Origin: Mycobacteriales bacterium
GTDB lineage: Bacteria; Actinomycetota; Actinomycetes; DATLTS01
Direction: 5' to 3'
Length of the DNA: 64,000 nt
Assembly: GCA_035533475.1 (NCBI GenBank)
Contig: DATLTS010000032.1
Coordinates: 48,327 to 112,326, forward strand
The notes under the pieces are model-generated. The model did no database searches and was not told the origin of the DNA. It saw only the letters and a program-made list of their open reading frames with translations. A program made the translations under genes and the position numbers. Shown here one piece after another: positions 54,464 through 62,807 of the stretch (positions are counted from its first letter, which is position 1; each line of letters starts with the position of its first letter).

Positions 54464-56010
54464 GCGACCACCCCGACCGGCATCCGCAGCCCGCGCGCCT
54501 CACCGATCTCGCGCCAGCCCGGGCTGGCGATGCCCGCCAGGTCGGCAAGCGTCCAGGCCACCCGAAGAACCCGGTCGAGCCCACGCGCCGATAGTCGGCC
54601 CGCCGCCAGATCGGCCTGCAACGGCGCCCACGCGCCCCCCGGCAGCGGCCAGCGGGTGCGCAGTTCCCGGCCCGGCACCTCCGCATTGGCCCGCCACGGA
54701 GTCCCGGCAAGGCGCCGCCGGGCCCGGCACCCCGCCTCGGCCACCCGCTCGCGGACCAGCGAGCTGGGCTCGGTGAGCTCCCGATCGGCGAGCAGCGCGG
54801 CCCGAGACACCGGCTGGACCTGGCAACGGAGGTCGACGCGGTCGAGCAACGGCCCGGACAGCTTGGTGAGGTAGCGCCGCCGGGCACTCGGGCTGCACGT
54901 GCACACGCTGCCGTCAGCCCGGCCGAGACCGCACGGGCAGGGGTTGGCCGCCAGGACGAGGGCAAACCTGGCCGGGTACCGCGTCGTGCCGGCAGCCCGG
55001 GCCAGGATGATCTCTCCGGATTCCAACGGCTGGCGCAGCGCGTCGAGCGCGCCGGCCTGGAACTCCGGCGCCTCGTCGAGGAACAGCACTCCGCGGTGCG
55101 CGAGCGATGCGGCCCCGGGCCGCGCGAGCCCGCTTCCGCCGCCGACCAGAGCGGCAGTCGTCGCCGTGTGGTGCGGATGGCAGAACGGCGGCCTCGTCAC
55201 GAGCCCAGCCCCGGGCGGCAGCTGGCCGGCCACGGAGTGGATGGCGGTGACCTCGAGGGCGGCCGTCCGGTCCAGGTCGGGCAACAGCCCCGGCAGTCGT
55301 TCCGCGAGCATCGTTTTGCCGGCCCCCGGCGGACCGACCAGGAACAGGTGATGACCACCGGCCGCGGCCACTTCAACCGCCCGCCGGGCGGCTAGTTGGC
55401 CGACGACATCAGCCAGGTCCGGCTCCGGCTCGAGCTGCCGGGCAAGGGAACGCACCGACGGCTCCGCCGGACATTCCTCTTCAACGAGCCCGCTCGCCGC
55501 CCCGCGCAGCCGAGCCAGAAGCGCGGACAGCGTGGCTACGGGCAGTACGTCGATGTCCGGGACGAGCCGCGCCTCTTCGGCGTTCGCGGCCGGGACCGCA
55601 GCCCGCACGAAACCGGCCCGGCTCGCCGCCAGGACCGCCGGCAGAACGCCGCGTACCGGCCGAACCCGGCCGTCGAGGCCCAGCTCGCCGAACAGCACGA
55701 GGTCATGCAGGGACGCGATCGGAACCGTCCCGGCGGCCGCAAGAATGGCCACGGCCATCGCGAGATCGAACGCGCTGCCGCCCTTGGGCAGTGACGCCGG
55801 CGACAGGCCGATCGTGATGCGCTGCTGCGGCCAGCGTTCGCGGCTGTTTGCGATCGCCGCCCGGACCCGGTCGCGAGCCTCGTGCAGAGCGGCATCCGGC
55901 AGCCCGATCAGCGTGCATCCCGGAAGGCCGGGCGCGAGGTCCGCCTCGACTTCGACGGCATGGCCATCGATGCCGACCAGCGCGACGGTGCGGGTTCGGG
56001 CCAACGCCAT
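54460..56010 (-). CDS. comM: YifB/ComM-type AAA+ Mg-chelatase-like protein
   Basis: 516 residues from the ATG at 56010, overlapping the yraN stop by one base. N-terminal Lon-protease-like fold (1-165, starts MALARTRTVALVGIDG), then an AAA+ domain with Walker A GPPGAGKT at 226-233 and a C-terminal helical domain. ComM in Vibrio is a branch-migration helicase for transformation. A cluster of Cys residues near 395-410 (CPCG and C-x-C) may bind zinc. Forms a DNA-handling string with dprA and xerC. Confidence 0.95.
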   Translation of the reverse strand: MALARTRTVALVGIDGHAVEVEADLAPGLPGCTLIGLPDAALHEARDRVRAAIANSRERWPQQRITIGLSPASLPKGGSAFDLAMAVAILAAAGTVPIASLHDLVLFGELGLDGRVRPVRGVLPAVLAASRAGFVRAAVPAANAEEARLVPDIDVLPVATLSALLARLRGAASGLVEEECPAEPSVRSLARQLEPEPDLADVVGQLAARRAVEVAAAGGHHLFLVGPPGAGKTMLAERLPGLLPDLDRTAALEVTAIHSVAGQLPPGAGLVTRPPFCHPHHTATTAALVGGGSGLARPGAASLAHRGVLFLDEAPEFQAGALDALRQPLESGEIILARAAGTTRYPARFALVLAANPCPCGLGRADGSVCTCSPSARRRYLTKLSGPLLDRVDLRCQVQPVSRAALLADRELTEPSSLVRERVAEAGCRARRRLAGTPWRANAEVPGRELRTRWPLPGGAWAPLQADLAAGRLSARGLDRVLRVAWTLADLAGIASPGWREIGEARGLRMPVGVVA

Positions 56011-56363
56011 CAGCACACCCCGGGAAGGTGATCCAGCTGCACGCCGTCCCCGCGGAGCAGAACGGTGATTACGTCGATCCGCACCGCGGCAACCCCGGGC
56101 CGGTGCTGTGCCAACCATCTCCCGGCCAGGCGACGCAGCCGACGTGCCTTGGCCGCCGTGACGGCGTCTGCCGGCGAACCGAACCGAACCCCCCTGCGGG
56201 TCTTCACCTCGCAGACCACGAGTAGGTCCGCGCCGCGGCCGATCAGGTCCAGCTCACCTAGCTCGCACCGCCAGTTTCGGGCGAGCAGGACGAAACCGTC
56301 CTCCTCGAGGTGGCGGGCGGCGAGGTCCTCGCCCCACCGGCCGAGCACTGCGGCACTGACCAC
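56010..56363 (-). CDS. yraN: YraN/UPF0102 family nuclease-fold protein
   Basis: 117 residues from the GTG at 56363, preceded by a strong GGGAGGTG. The restriction-endonuclease-like core shows GELDLIGRGADLLVVCEVKTR, the D...E-x-K layout of the fold. Function unknown, possibly linked to recombination given its stable position near comM, dprA and rnhB. A longer frame to 56699 runs through the DUF2469 gene and is not coding. 136 non-coding bases lie upstream. Confidence 0.92.
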   Translation of the reverse strand: MVSAAVLGRWGEDLAARHLEEDGFVLLARNWRCELGELDLIGRGADLLVVCEVKTRRGVRFGSPADAVTAAKARRLRRLAGRWLAQHRPGVAAVRIDVITVLLRGDGVQLDHLPGVC

Positions 56364-56499
56364 GCGGTCACCTCCCGGAGACCACCGTGACCGAGACGGG
56401 TGCTGCTTCGCTAGCCGCGAAGGTCGAACTGTGGACGGCGATGGCATGGTCGGGCAGCTGTGGACAGGCAAACGTGACGAGCCGTGCCCCCGTGCGGAA

Positions 56500-56826
56500 T
56501 CAGGTCGACGGATCCGGCCGCTCGCCGGGGACCTCGAGGTCGCTTTTCGCGAGCTCTTCGATGTTGACGTCCTTGAAGGTGAGCACCCGGACGTTCTTGA
56601 CGAATCGGGCGGGCCGGTACATGTCCCAGACCCAGGCGTCCTGCATCGTGAGCTCGAAGAAGACCTCGCCGGCGGCCTCGCGGACCTCCACGTTGACATC
56701 GTTCGTCAGGTAGAAACGCCGCTCCGTTTCGACAACGTGCGTAAACAGCCCGACCACGTCGCGGTACTCCCGGTAGAGCTGAAGCTCCATCTCGGTCTCG
56801 TACTTCTCGAGGTCCTCGGCACTCAC
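56500..56826 (-). CDS. DUF2469 family protein
   Basis: 108 residues from the GTG at 56826, with GGAGAA upstream. Start SAEDLEKYETEMELQLYREY and the following acidic stretch are diagnostic; the homolog in M. tuberculosis is Rv2901c. Actinobacteria-restricted, function unknown. It is co-directional with rnhB, 37 bases downstream of its stop. Confidence 0.92.
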   Translation of the reverse strand: MSAEDLEKYETEMELQLYREYRDVVGLFTHVVETERRFYLTNDVNVEVREAAGEVFFELTMQDAWVWDMYRPARFVKNVRVLTFKDVNIEELAKSDLEVPGERPDPST

Positions 56827-56863
56827 CAGGGTTCTCCGGGTCGTCGTCGCCGGCTGACCGGGT

Positions 56864-57559
56864 TCACGCCGGCCAGCCGGCCAGGGTCTTCTGCCTGGCA
56901 TTCTCCACCAAGAACCCGCCCTCGGCGCGGGCCACGTTGATGAATCGTCGACGGTGCTCGGCGCAGGGGCCGAGCCGGGTCAGTGCGACGTCATGCTCGG
57001 GCGTGACGTAGCCCTTGTGCACGGCGAATCCGTAGCCTGGATAGTCGACATCGAGCTTGACCATGATCCGGTCGCGGGTGACCTTGGCGATCACCGAGGC
57101 GGCCGCAATGCAGGCGGCCACCCGGTCGCCCTTCCAAACCGCGAGACCGGGGACGTCGACCCCCGGGACCGGGAAGCCGTCGGTCAAGACGAAGCCCGGA
57201 CGCACCGAGAGCGTTGCCAGGGCCCGGCGCATCCCCGCCACGTTCCCTACATGAAGGCCATCGCGGTCTATCTCCCGGGCCGGCAGCACGACCACGGACC
57301 AGGCGAGCGCCCGGGCCAGCACCTCGAGGTAGACCTTGTCCCGGACGGCGGGGGTCAGCAGCTTCGAGTCGTTGAGATCGGGTACCTCGCCGCGCCGCCC
57401 CGCGGGGAGCACGCACGCCGCCACGACCAGCGGCCCGGCGCACGCACCGCGGCCAGCCTCGTCCGCGCCGGCGACCGGCGACAGCCCGTGCCGGGCGAGA
57501 GCCCGCTCGTAGCTCCGAAGTCCCCCGTCGCGGCGGATCGCGACCCGTGGCGGCCTCAC
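56864..57559 (-). CDS. rnhB: Ribonuclease HII
   Basis: 231 residues from the GTG at 57559, overlapping the lepB stop as GTGA. Cuts RNA in RNA:DNA hybrids, including single ribonucleotides. The active-site Asp and Glu are in [15 protein letters not shown]; another Asp is in the later KVTRDRIM segment, with SVIAK before it. An open frame to 57985 overlaps lepB and is not used. Confidence 0.95.
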   Translation of the reverse strand: MRPPRVAIRRDGGLRSYERALARHGLSPVAGADEAGRGACAGPLVVAACVLPAGRRGEVPDLNDSKLLTPAVRDKVYLEVLARALAWSVVVLPAREIDRDGLHVGNVAGMRRALATLSVRPGFVLTDGFPVPGVDVPGLAVWKGDRVAACIAAASVIAKVTRDRIMVKLDVDYPGYGFAVHKGYVTPEHDVALTRLGPCAEHRRRFINVARAEGGFLVENARQKTLAGWPA

Positions 57560-58488
57560 CGAGCGGCGCGGCGGCCCCGTCGCCGACGCCACCGGCGGCG
57601 GATCCCCACCATCGGGACCGCACCGACCAGCCCGAGCGCAACCGGAGCGTTGGCCACCGCCACCGCCGCCGCCTTGGCCTTCAGTCCGGGTTGTCCGAAC
57701 GTCGACGGTACCGAGAGCAGCCCCCAGCGGGAGGCTGGCCAGACCACGACGAACGCGCGTCCGATCACGTTGGAGATCGGAATCGAGCCGTTCGCAGCAT
57801 CGCCCATGTGGGCCCGAGAGTCCGCTGAGTCGTCTCGGTGATCGCCCATCACCCACAGGTGGCCGGCCGGCACGGTGACCTTGAAGGGTTGGTAGGCCTG
57901 CTGCGGGTCGGCCTGAGCCAGGTAGATGTAGGGCTCGTTGAGCGCTATGCCGTTGACGGTGATCTGGTTCTGCGCGTTGCAGCATTGGACTACGTCCCCC
58001 GGCAGTCCGATCACCCGTTTGATGAAGTCCCGGCCGCTGGGCGGGGAGACGCCGATGACCCTGCCGATGCCTTGGAAGAATCTGGCGATCGGGTTGGACG
58101 TGACCGGCGAAGCGAACTCCGCGTTCCAGTCGCTCGGCCCCTGGAAGACGATGATCTCGCCGCGGTGCGGGTCTCGAAATCGGTAGACAAGCTTGTTGAC
58201 GAGCACTCGGTCCTTGATGTGCAGGGTCTGCTCCATCGACCCTGACGGGATGTAAAAGGCCTGCACTAGAAACGCCTTGATCAGCAGGGCGAGGACCAGC
58301 GCGATGAGGATGAGGAAGGGCAGTTCCTTCAGGAACGAGGCCTGCTTGCGCTTGTCGGCCCGCTCGGGGCCCGCCGCGGTCGGGTCGGTAGATGCAGGCT
58401 CGGGCGACCCTGGATCAGTGGCTACCGGATCCATTGCGGTCGGCGATTCCACGGCGTCCCCGTAGCCGCCCGGATTGTCGGTGCTCAC
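57556..58488 (-). CDS. lepB: Signal peptidase I
   Basis: 310 residues. Membrane protease that removes Sec and Tat signal peptides. The N-terminus (1-48) is a Pro/Thr/Asp-rich cytoplasmic tail; one membrane helix is at about 56-75. Nucleophile Ser84 is in [11 protein letters not shown]; the base is Lys157 in KRVIGLPGD; the box [12 protein letters not shown] is present. A second hydrophobic helix and an Arg-rich end (about 270-310) form a C-terminal membrane anchor, as in Streptomyces signal peptidases. Only one copy is in this window. Confidence 0.97.
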   Translation of the reverse strand: MSTDNPGGYGDAVESPTAMDPVATDPGSPEPASTDPTAAGPERADKRKQASFLKELPFLILIALVLALLIKAFLVQAFYIPSGSMEQTLHIKDRVLVNKLVYRFRDPHRGEIIVFQGPSDWNAEFASPVTSNPIARFFQGIGRVIGVSPPSGRDFIKRVIGLPGDVVQCCNAQNQITVNGIALNEPYIYLAQADPQQAYQPFKVTVPAGHLWVMGDHRDDSADSRAHMGDAANGSIPISNVIGRAFVVVWPASRWGLLSVPSTFGQPGLKAKAAAVAVANAPVALGLVGAVPMVGIRRRWRRRRGRRAAR

Positions 58489-58549
58489 CTGTCCCGCTTT
58501 CCTGCTCGAGGGTTCCGGGCCCAGGCTAGTCGGCGGCAGTCCCGCGCTA

Positions 58550-58573
58550 AGCGAACGACGCCGGGTGTTCGCT
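58550..58573 (-). promoter_or_regulatory. Inverted repeat in the rplS-lepB gap
   Basis: AGCGAAC (58550-58556) and GTTCGCT (58567-58573) are perfect 7-base arms with a 10-base spacer; the right arm overlaps the rplS stop. The spacing does not fit a LexA box. It may be a weak hairpin in the mRNA. Confidence 0.4.
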
Positions 58574-58932
58574 CAGGCGCCAGGGCCGGCGTCCCGCTTC
58601 TCCTTGATCTTGGCCTTCTTGCCGCGAAGCTCACGCAGGTAGTACAGCTTTGCTCGACGCACGTCACCTCGGGTGACAACCTCGATCTTGTCCAGGACCG
58701 GGGAATGGACCGGGAAGGTCCGCTCGACCCCCACCCCGAAACTCACCTTTCGCACCGTGAAAGTCTCCCGCGCCCCGCCGCCCTGGCGGCGAATCACAAC
58801 ACCCTGGAATACCTGCACCCGCGAACGGTTGCCTTCCACCACTCGGACATGGACCTTGAGGGTGTCCCCGGGCCGGAAGTCCGGGACGTCGGTGCGCAGC
58901 GATGCCGCGTCGACACTGTCGAGGGTGTGCAT
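58573..58932 (-). CDS. rplS: 50S ribosomal protein L19
   Basis: 119 residues from the ATG at 58932; GAGGAAG lies about ten bases upstream. L19 sits at the 30S-50S interface. Core sequence with [20 protein letters not shown] and [13 protein letters not shown] is intact. A long upstream frame to 59280 is not coding. The 88 bases to trmD probably carry its own promoter, since L19 is needed in larger amounts than TrmD. Confidence 0.98.
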   Translation of the reverse strand: MHTLDSVDAASLRTDVPDFRPGDTLKVHVRVVEGNRSRVQVFQGVVIRRQGGGARETFTVRKVSFGVGVERTFPVHSPVLDKIEVVTRGDVRRAKLYYLRELRGKKAKIKEKRDAGPGA

Positions 58933-59020
58933 CGGCCGGTCGCTTCCTCGGGCTGGCGGGCGCGCGCTGCCGCGCGGGGGGTCGGGATGGGCGCGGTGGT
59001 AGAGCTGCCGCCGCTGGGTT

Positions 59021-59764
59021 CTACTCTGCCACATCCCGCGGCCCGGCGGGCAACCCGCAGGCATCGGGAGCCTCGAGCCGGTCGAGGAGGTCCGGACGAA
59101 GGTCCGCGGTTCGGCGCAGCGCCTCAGCCCGACGCCAGCGGGCGATCGCCGCATGGTCGCCCGAGCGCAGCATCTCGGGCACGTCGAGCCCGCGCCACGA
59201 GGGCGGCCTGGTGTACACCGGCCCCTCCAGCAGTCCGGTGGAGAATGAATCGTCGTCAACGCTTTCGGCGTTCCCGACAACGCCGGGCAGCAGTCGGGTG
59301 ACGGTCTCGATGATCACCAGCGCGGCCGCCTCCCCACCGGCGAGCACGTAGTCGCCGATCGAAATCTCGTCGACCACCATCCGGCGCGAGGCATCGGCCG
59401 CGACCCGAGCGTCGATGCCCTCGTACCGGCCGCAGGCGAGAAGGAGCCAGGGCAGCGTCGCGTACTCCGCCGCGAGCTGCTGCCGGAATGGACGCCCGGA
59501 TGGCGTCGGGACGATCAGCCTGGGAGGTTCGGACGATCCACCCACGACCGCATCCAGCGCGGCGCCCCACGGCTCGGCCCGCATGACCATTCCCGGGCCC
59601 CCGCCGTACGGGGTGTCGTCGACACTGTGATGCGGATCCTCGGTCCAGGCTCGCAGGTCGTGAACCCTCAGCTCGATGAGACCACGATCGCGAGCCTTGC
59701 CCAGCAGGGACATCGAAAGCGGAGCGAGATAGTCCGGGAAGATCGTCACGACGTCGATTCGCAT
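59021..59764 (-). CDS. trmD: tRNA (guanine-N1)-methyltransferase TrmD
   Basis: 247 residues from the ATG at 59764, 5 bases after the rimM stop. Methylates G37 of tRNA to prevent frameshifting. The SAM-knot residues lie in [12 protein letters not shown] and [17 protein letters not shown]. The start [16 protein letters not shown] is diagnostic. rplS follows after 88 bases. An open frame extending to 60820 is out of context. Confidence 0.97.
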   Translation of the reverse strand: MRIDVVTIFPDYLAPLSMSLLGKARDRGLIELRVHDLRAWTEDPHHSVDDTPYGGGPGMVMRAEPWGAALDAVVGGSSEPPRLIVPTPSGRPFRQQLAAEYATLPWLLLACGRYEGIDARVAADASRRMVVDEISIGDYVLAGGEAAALVIIETVTRLLPGVVGNAESVDDDSFSTGLLEGPVYTRPPSWRGLDVPEMLRSGDHAAIARWRRAEALRRTADLRPDLLDRLEAPDACGLPAGPRDVAE

Positions 59765-59769
59765 GCTGC

Positions 59770-60279
59770 TCAGAGCTCGAGCAGGCCGGCCGGCGGGTCG
59801 ACGACTACTCGCCCACCTGCGACGTCCACCTCGCGGACGATGCTCGCGACGAACGGAACAAGGAGCTCGGCGGCGTCCGGACGCTCGACGACGAGCAGAT
59901 CCGGGCCGGGCGGATGAAGCACGTCGATGACGCGCCCGAGCGCGCGCCCCTCGACATCCAATGCGGTGAGGCCGATGAGCTGATGGTCCCAGAACTCGTC
60001 GGGACCGTCGGCCGGGAAGCTCGTCGACGAATCCGCGACCAGCAGGACGCCGCGCAACCCCTCGGCAGCGCTGCGGTCCTCCACGCCGTCGAAGTGCACG
60101 AGCAGGCGACCGGAATGCCAGCGCGTCTGCACCACCCGGAGCGGCCCGGTCGCCTCCGGGTCGGTGTCGAGGACGGATCCGGGGGCGAAGCGGCGATCGA
60201 CGTCGTCGGTCCGCACCTCCACCGCCACGTCGCCGCGGATGCCGTGCGCACGGCCGATCCGGCCGACGACCAGTTGCAC
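59770..60279 (-). CDS. rimM: Ribosome maturation factor RimM
   Basis: 169 residues from a GTG at 60279. 30S head assembly factor that binds S19. N-terminal beta-barrel domain starts [20 protein letters not shown]; the C-terminal PRC-barrel follows. Co-transcribed with khpA and trmD, with gaps of 5 bases on each side. Confidence 0.95.
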   Translation of the reverse strand: MQLVVGRIGRAHGIRGDVAVEVRTDDVDRRFAPGSVLDTDPEATGPLRVVQTRWHSGRLLVHFDGVEDRSAAEGLRGVLLVADSSTSFPADGPDEFWDHQLIGLTALDVEGRALGRVIDVLHPPGPDLLVVERPDAAELLVPFVASIVREVDVAGGRVVVDPPAGLLEL

Positions 60280-60284
60280 CGCGG

Positions 60285-60524
60285 TCAGCGGACCTCGTCC
60301 ACGTCGAGCAGGTCGACCCGGACACCGCGGCCGCCGATGGCGCCCATGACCGTCCGCAGCGCGCGGGCGGTTCGCCCGCCCCGACCGATGACCTTGCCAA
60401 GGTCCTCCGGATTAACCCGGACCTCGAGGACCTTGCCCCTATGCCGTTCCCGGAGCGCGACGTGAACGTCGTCTGGATGTTCGACGATGCCCTTGACCAG
60501 GTGTTCGAGGGCCTCCTCGAGCAC
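60285..60524 (-). CDS. khpA: KH-domain RNA-binding protein KhpA
   Basis: 79 residues. Single KH domain with [13 protein letters not shown] as the GxxG loop. Global RNA binder paired with KhpB (Jag) in Gram-positives. It starts directly after the rpsP stop, with no gap; the order rpsP-khpA-rimM-trmD is conserved. Confidence 0.95.
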   Translation of the reverse strand: MLEEALEHLVKGIVEHPDDVHVALRERHRGKVLEVRVNPEDLGKVIGRGGRTARALRTVMGAIGGRGVRVDLLDVDEVR

Positions 60525-61100
60525 CTAGGCCCCCGCGGGTGGCTCGTCGACCGACTCGGCGACGGCCGGAGCGGGCGATTCGACGCCGGTGGCCTCCTCA
60601 GCCGGCGGCTCGACGGCCGGAGCGGGCGATTCGACGCCGGTGGCCTCCTCAGCCGGCGGCTCGCCGGCCGGCGCGGCCGGCGCCTCCGCCGCCACGGCTG
60701 CTGCCTTCTTCGGGCGGGCGGCACGCTTGGCTGGCGCGGCTGCTTCTGCCTCGGTCGCGGCCAGACCCTCGCGCGCAGCTGCCTCGAAGGCGACTCGCTT
60801 GTCGCTGCGCGGCGCCGCAACCTTCATCGGCTCCGGAGCGGGCAGCCCCTTGAACTTCTGCCAGTCTCCGGTGACCTTGAGGATCGCAGTGACCGGCTCG
60901 GTGGGCTGCGCACCCACGCCGAGCCAGTACCGGGCCCGCTCGGGGTCGACCTCGATGAACGACGGGTCTTCCTTGGGGTGGTACTTGCCGATCGTGTCGA
61001 TGACCCGGCCATCGCGCTTGGTACGGGAGTCAGCGACGACGATCCGATAGTAGGGGGCGCGCATCTTGCCGAGGCGCATCAGCTTGATCTTGGTGGCCAC
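60525..61100 (-). CDS. rpsP: 30S ribosomal protein S16 with extended repeat tail
   Basis: 191 residues from a GTG at 61100 with GGAG upstream. The first ~85 residues are normal S16 ([21 protein letters not shown]). The other ~105 form a Lys/Ala then Ala/Pro/Glu-rich tail, longer than usual even for actinobacteria, ending in two identical 17-residue repeats that contain [13 protein letters not shown]. The tail is probably disordered and solvent-exposed. Confidence 0.96.
   Translation of the reverse strand: MATKIKLMRLGKMRAPYYRIVVADSRTKRDGRVIDTIGKYHPKEDPSFIEVDPERARYWLGVGAQPTEPVTAILKVTGDWQKFKGLPAPEPMKVAAPRSDKRVAFEAAAREGLAATEAEAAAPAKRAARPKKAAAVAAEAPAAPAGEPPAEEATGVESPAPAVEPPAEEATGVESPAPAVAESVDEPPAGA
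60561..60662. repeat. Exact 51-base tandem duplication inside rpsP
   Basis: Bases 60561-60611 and 60612-60662 are identical by inspection. The duplication encodes the two 17-residue repeats in the tail of S16 and keeps the frame. Exact identity suggests a recent event. Confidence 0.9.
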
Positions 61101-61150
61101 AGGTGCGGGTGCTCCAGATCTCGGACGTGGGTGAAGGTCGCGCGCCGGGT

Positions 61151-61190
61151 GGGTCCGGCACGGAACGCCTCGGTGGACACGTCCGGACCC
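61151..61190 (-). promoter_or_regulatory. Stem-loop in the ffh-rpsP gap
   Basis: GGGTCCGG (61151-61158) and CCGGACCC (61183-61190) are perfect 8-base arms round a 24-base loop, about 50 bases before the rpsP start. It may be part of the rpsP leader or a processing site. Confidence 0.4.
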
Positions 61191-61244
61191 GGAGAGAGGG
61201 CCGCGGCCGGACGGTACTCGCCGACATTGTGCCAGATCCCGCGC

Positions 61245-62756
61245 TCAGCCGTCCTCGCGTGGCCGGAGCCGGGACAGATCCCCGAGCGACCATTCATCCG
61301 GAAGCCCGCCGGGCAGGCCCCCGCCTCCGCCGGAGAGGGCGCCCGGCAGGCCGCCCGGGAGCCCGCGGATCGGGCCTCGCCCGCCACCTTTGCCGCTGCC
61401 CTTGCGGCCCTTTTTCCCCTTGCCCTTGGCCTGCCGCCGGCGCATTCCCGGCATCATCCCGGACATCTGTTTCATCATTTTGCGGGCCTCGAAGAAACGG
61501 TCGACCAGCTGGTTGACCTCGTTCACGCTGACGCCTGAGCCATTCGCGATCCGCAGCCGACGCGAACCGTTGATGATCTTCGGGTCGTGCCGCTCATCGG
61601 GGGTCATCGAGCGGATGATGGCCGCCACCCGGTCGAGGTCCCGATCGTCGACCTGGGAAAGTTGGTCGCGGATCTGCCCCATCCCGGGCAGCATCCCGAG
61701 CAGGTTCCCGATCGGGCCCATGCGGCGCAGCATCATCATCTGCTCGAGGAAGTCTTCCAGCGTGAGGTCCGCGCCGCCGGCCAGCTTCTCCGCCATCGCC
61801 GCGGCCTCGTCCGCCTCGAACGCCCGCTCGGCCTGTTCGATCAGGGTGAGGACGTCCCCGAGTCCGAGGATCCGCGAGGCCATCCGCTCGGGATGGAACA
61901 CGTCGAAGTCTTCGAGCTTCTCGCCCGTGGAGGCGAACAGGATGGGCCGCCCGGTGACGTGTGCGACGGACAGGGCCGCGCCGCCGCGAGCGTCACCGTC
62001 CAGCTTGGTCAAAACGACGCCAGTGAAGCCAACGCCGTCTCGAAACGCCTCGGCCGTGGTCACGGCGTCTTGGCCGATCATGGCGTCGACGACGAACAGG
62101 ATGTCGTCCGGCGTCACCGCGTCCCTGATCGCGGCCGCCTGGGCCATGAGCTGCTCGTCGACCCCGAGTCGACCGGCGGTGTCGATGACGACGATGTCGT
62201 GGCCACGCCGACGGGCGTAGTCGAGCGACTGTCGGGCCACCGCGACCGGGTCTCCGATCCCGCTGCCCGGCTCGGGGGCGAAGACCTCGACGCCGGCCCG
62301 CTCGCCGACCACCTGAAGCTGTTGCACCGCGTTGGGTCGCTGAAGATCGGCCGCGACGAGCAGCGGTGAATGCCGCTGGGCGACCAGCCATCGCCCGAGC
62401 TTACCGGCCAGCGTGGTCTTCCCGGTGCCCTGGAGGCCGGCGAGCATGACGACGCTCGGCGGCGTCTTCGCGAACCGAAGGAGATGCGTCTGGCCGCCCA
62501 GGATCCCGACAAGCTCCTCGTTCACGATCTTGATGACCTGCTGTGCCGGGTTGAGCGCCTGGCTGGCGGCCACCGCGGCCGCCCGCTCCTTGATCGCCGC
62601 GATGAAGTTCTTTACGACGGGCAGGGCGACGTCGGCCTCGAGCAGGGCGATCCGGATCTCCCGCGCGGTCGCGTCGATGTCTGCTTCGGACAACCGGCCC
62701 TTGCCGCGCAAGGCGGTAAACACCGATTCGAGTCGGCTGGAGAGGGTGTCGAACAC
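61245..62756 (-). CDS. ffh: Signal recognition particle protein Ffh
   Basis: 503 residues from the GTG at 62756. GTPase that binds signal sequences and 4.5S RNA. N domain (1-90), G domain with GLQGTGKT at 107-114 and DTAGRL near 190, and a Met-rich M domain (about 330-455, with MMKQMSGMMPGMRR). The last ~50 residues are Gly/Lys/Leu-rich low complexity. A frame extending to 63719 is antisense to the next gene and not coding. TACCCT six bases before the start may give a leaderless transcript. Confidence 0.97.
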   Translation of the reverse strand: MFDTLSSRLESVFTALRGKGRLSEADIDATAREIRIALLEADVALPVVKNFIAAIKERAAAVAASQALNPAQQVIKIVNEELVGILGGQTHLLRFAKTPPSVVMLAGLQGTGKTTLAGKLGRWLVAQRHSPLLVAADLQRPNAVQQLQVVGERAGVEVFAPEPGSGIGDPVAVARQSLDYARRRGHDIVVIDTAGRLGVDEQLMAQAAAIRDAVTPDDILFVVDAMIGQDAVTTAEAFRDGVGFTGVVLTKLDGDARGGAALSVAHVTGRPILFASTGEKLEDFDVFHPERMASRILGLGDVLTLIEQAERAFEADEAAAMAEKLAGGADLTLEDFLEQMMMLRRMGPIGNLLGMLPGMGQIRDQLSQVDDRDLDRVAAIIRSMTPDERHDPKIINGSRRLRIANGSGVSVNEVNQLVDRFFEARKMMKQMSGMMPGMRRRQAKGKGKKGRKGSGKGGGRGPIRGLPGGLPGALSGGGGGLPGGLPDEWSLGDLSRLRPREDG

Positions 62757-62762
62757 CCGGTC

Positions 62763-62768
62763 AGGGTA
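62763..62768 (-). promoter_or_regulatory. Possible -10 element for leaderless ffh
   Basis: TACCCT on the minus strand ends 6 bases before the ffh GTG start. No ribosome site and no clear -35 is visible in the 51-base gap to the divergent ligase gene. Confidence 0.3.
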
Positions 62769-62807
62769 TGCGCCGGGCGACTGGGCGCGTGCGGCATGCT
62801 TCCTTCC

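Noticed and set aside
58550..58573. GCGAAC...GTTCGC as a second SOS box
   Set aside because: The spacer is 10 bases instead of 4, and it lies at the end of rplS rather than at a promoter.
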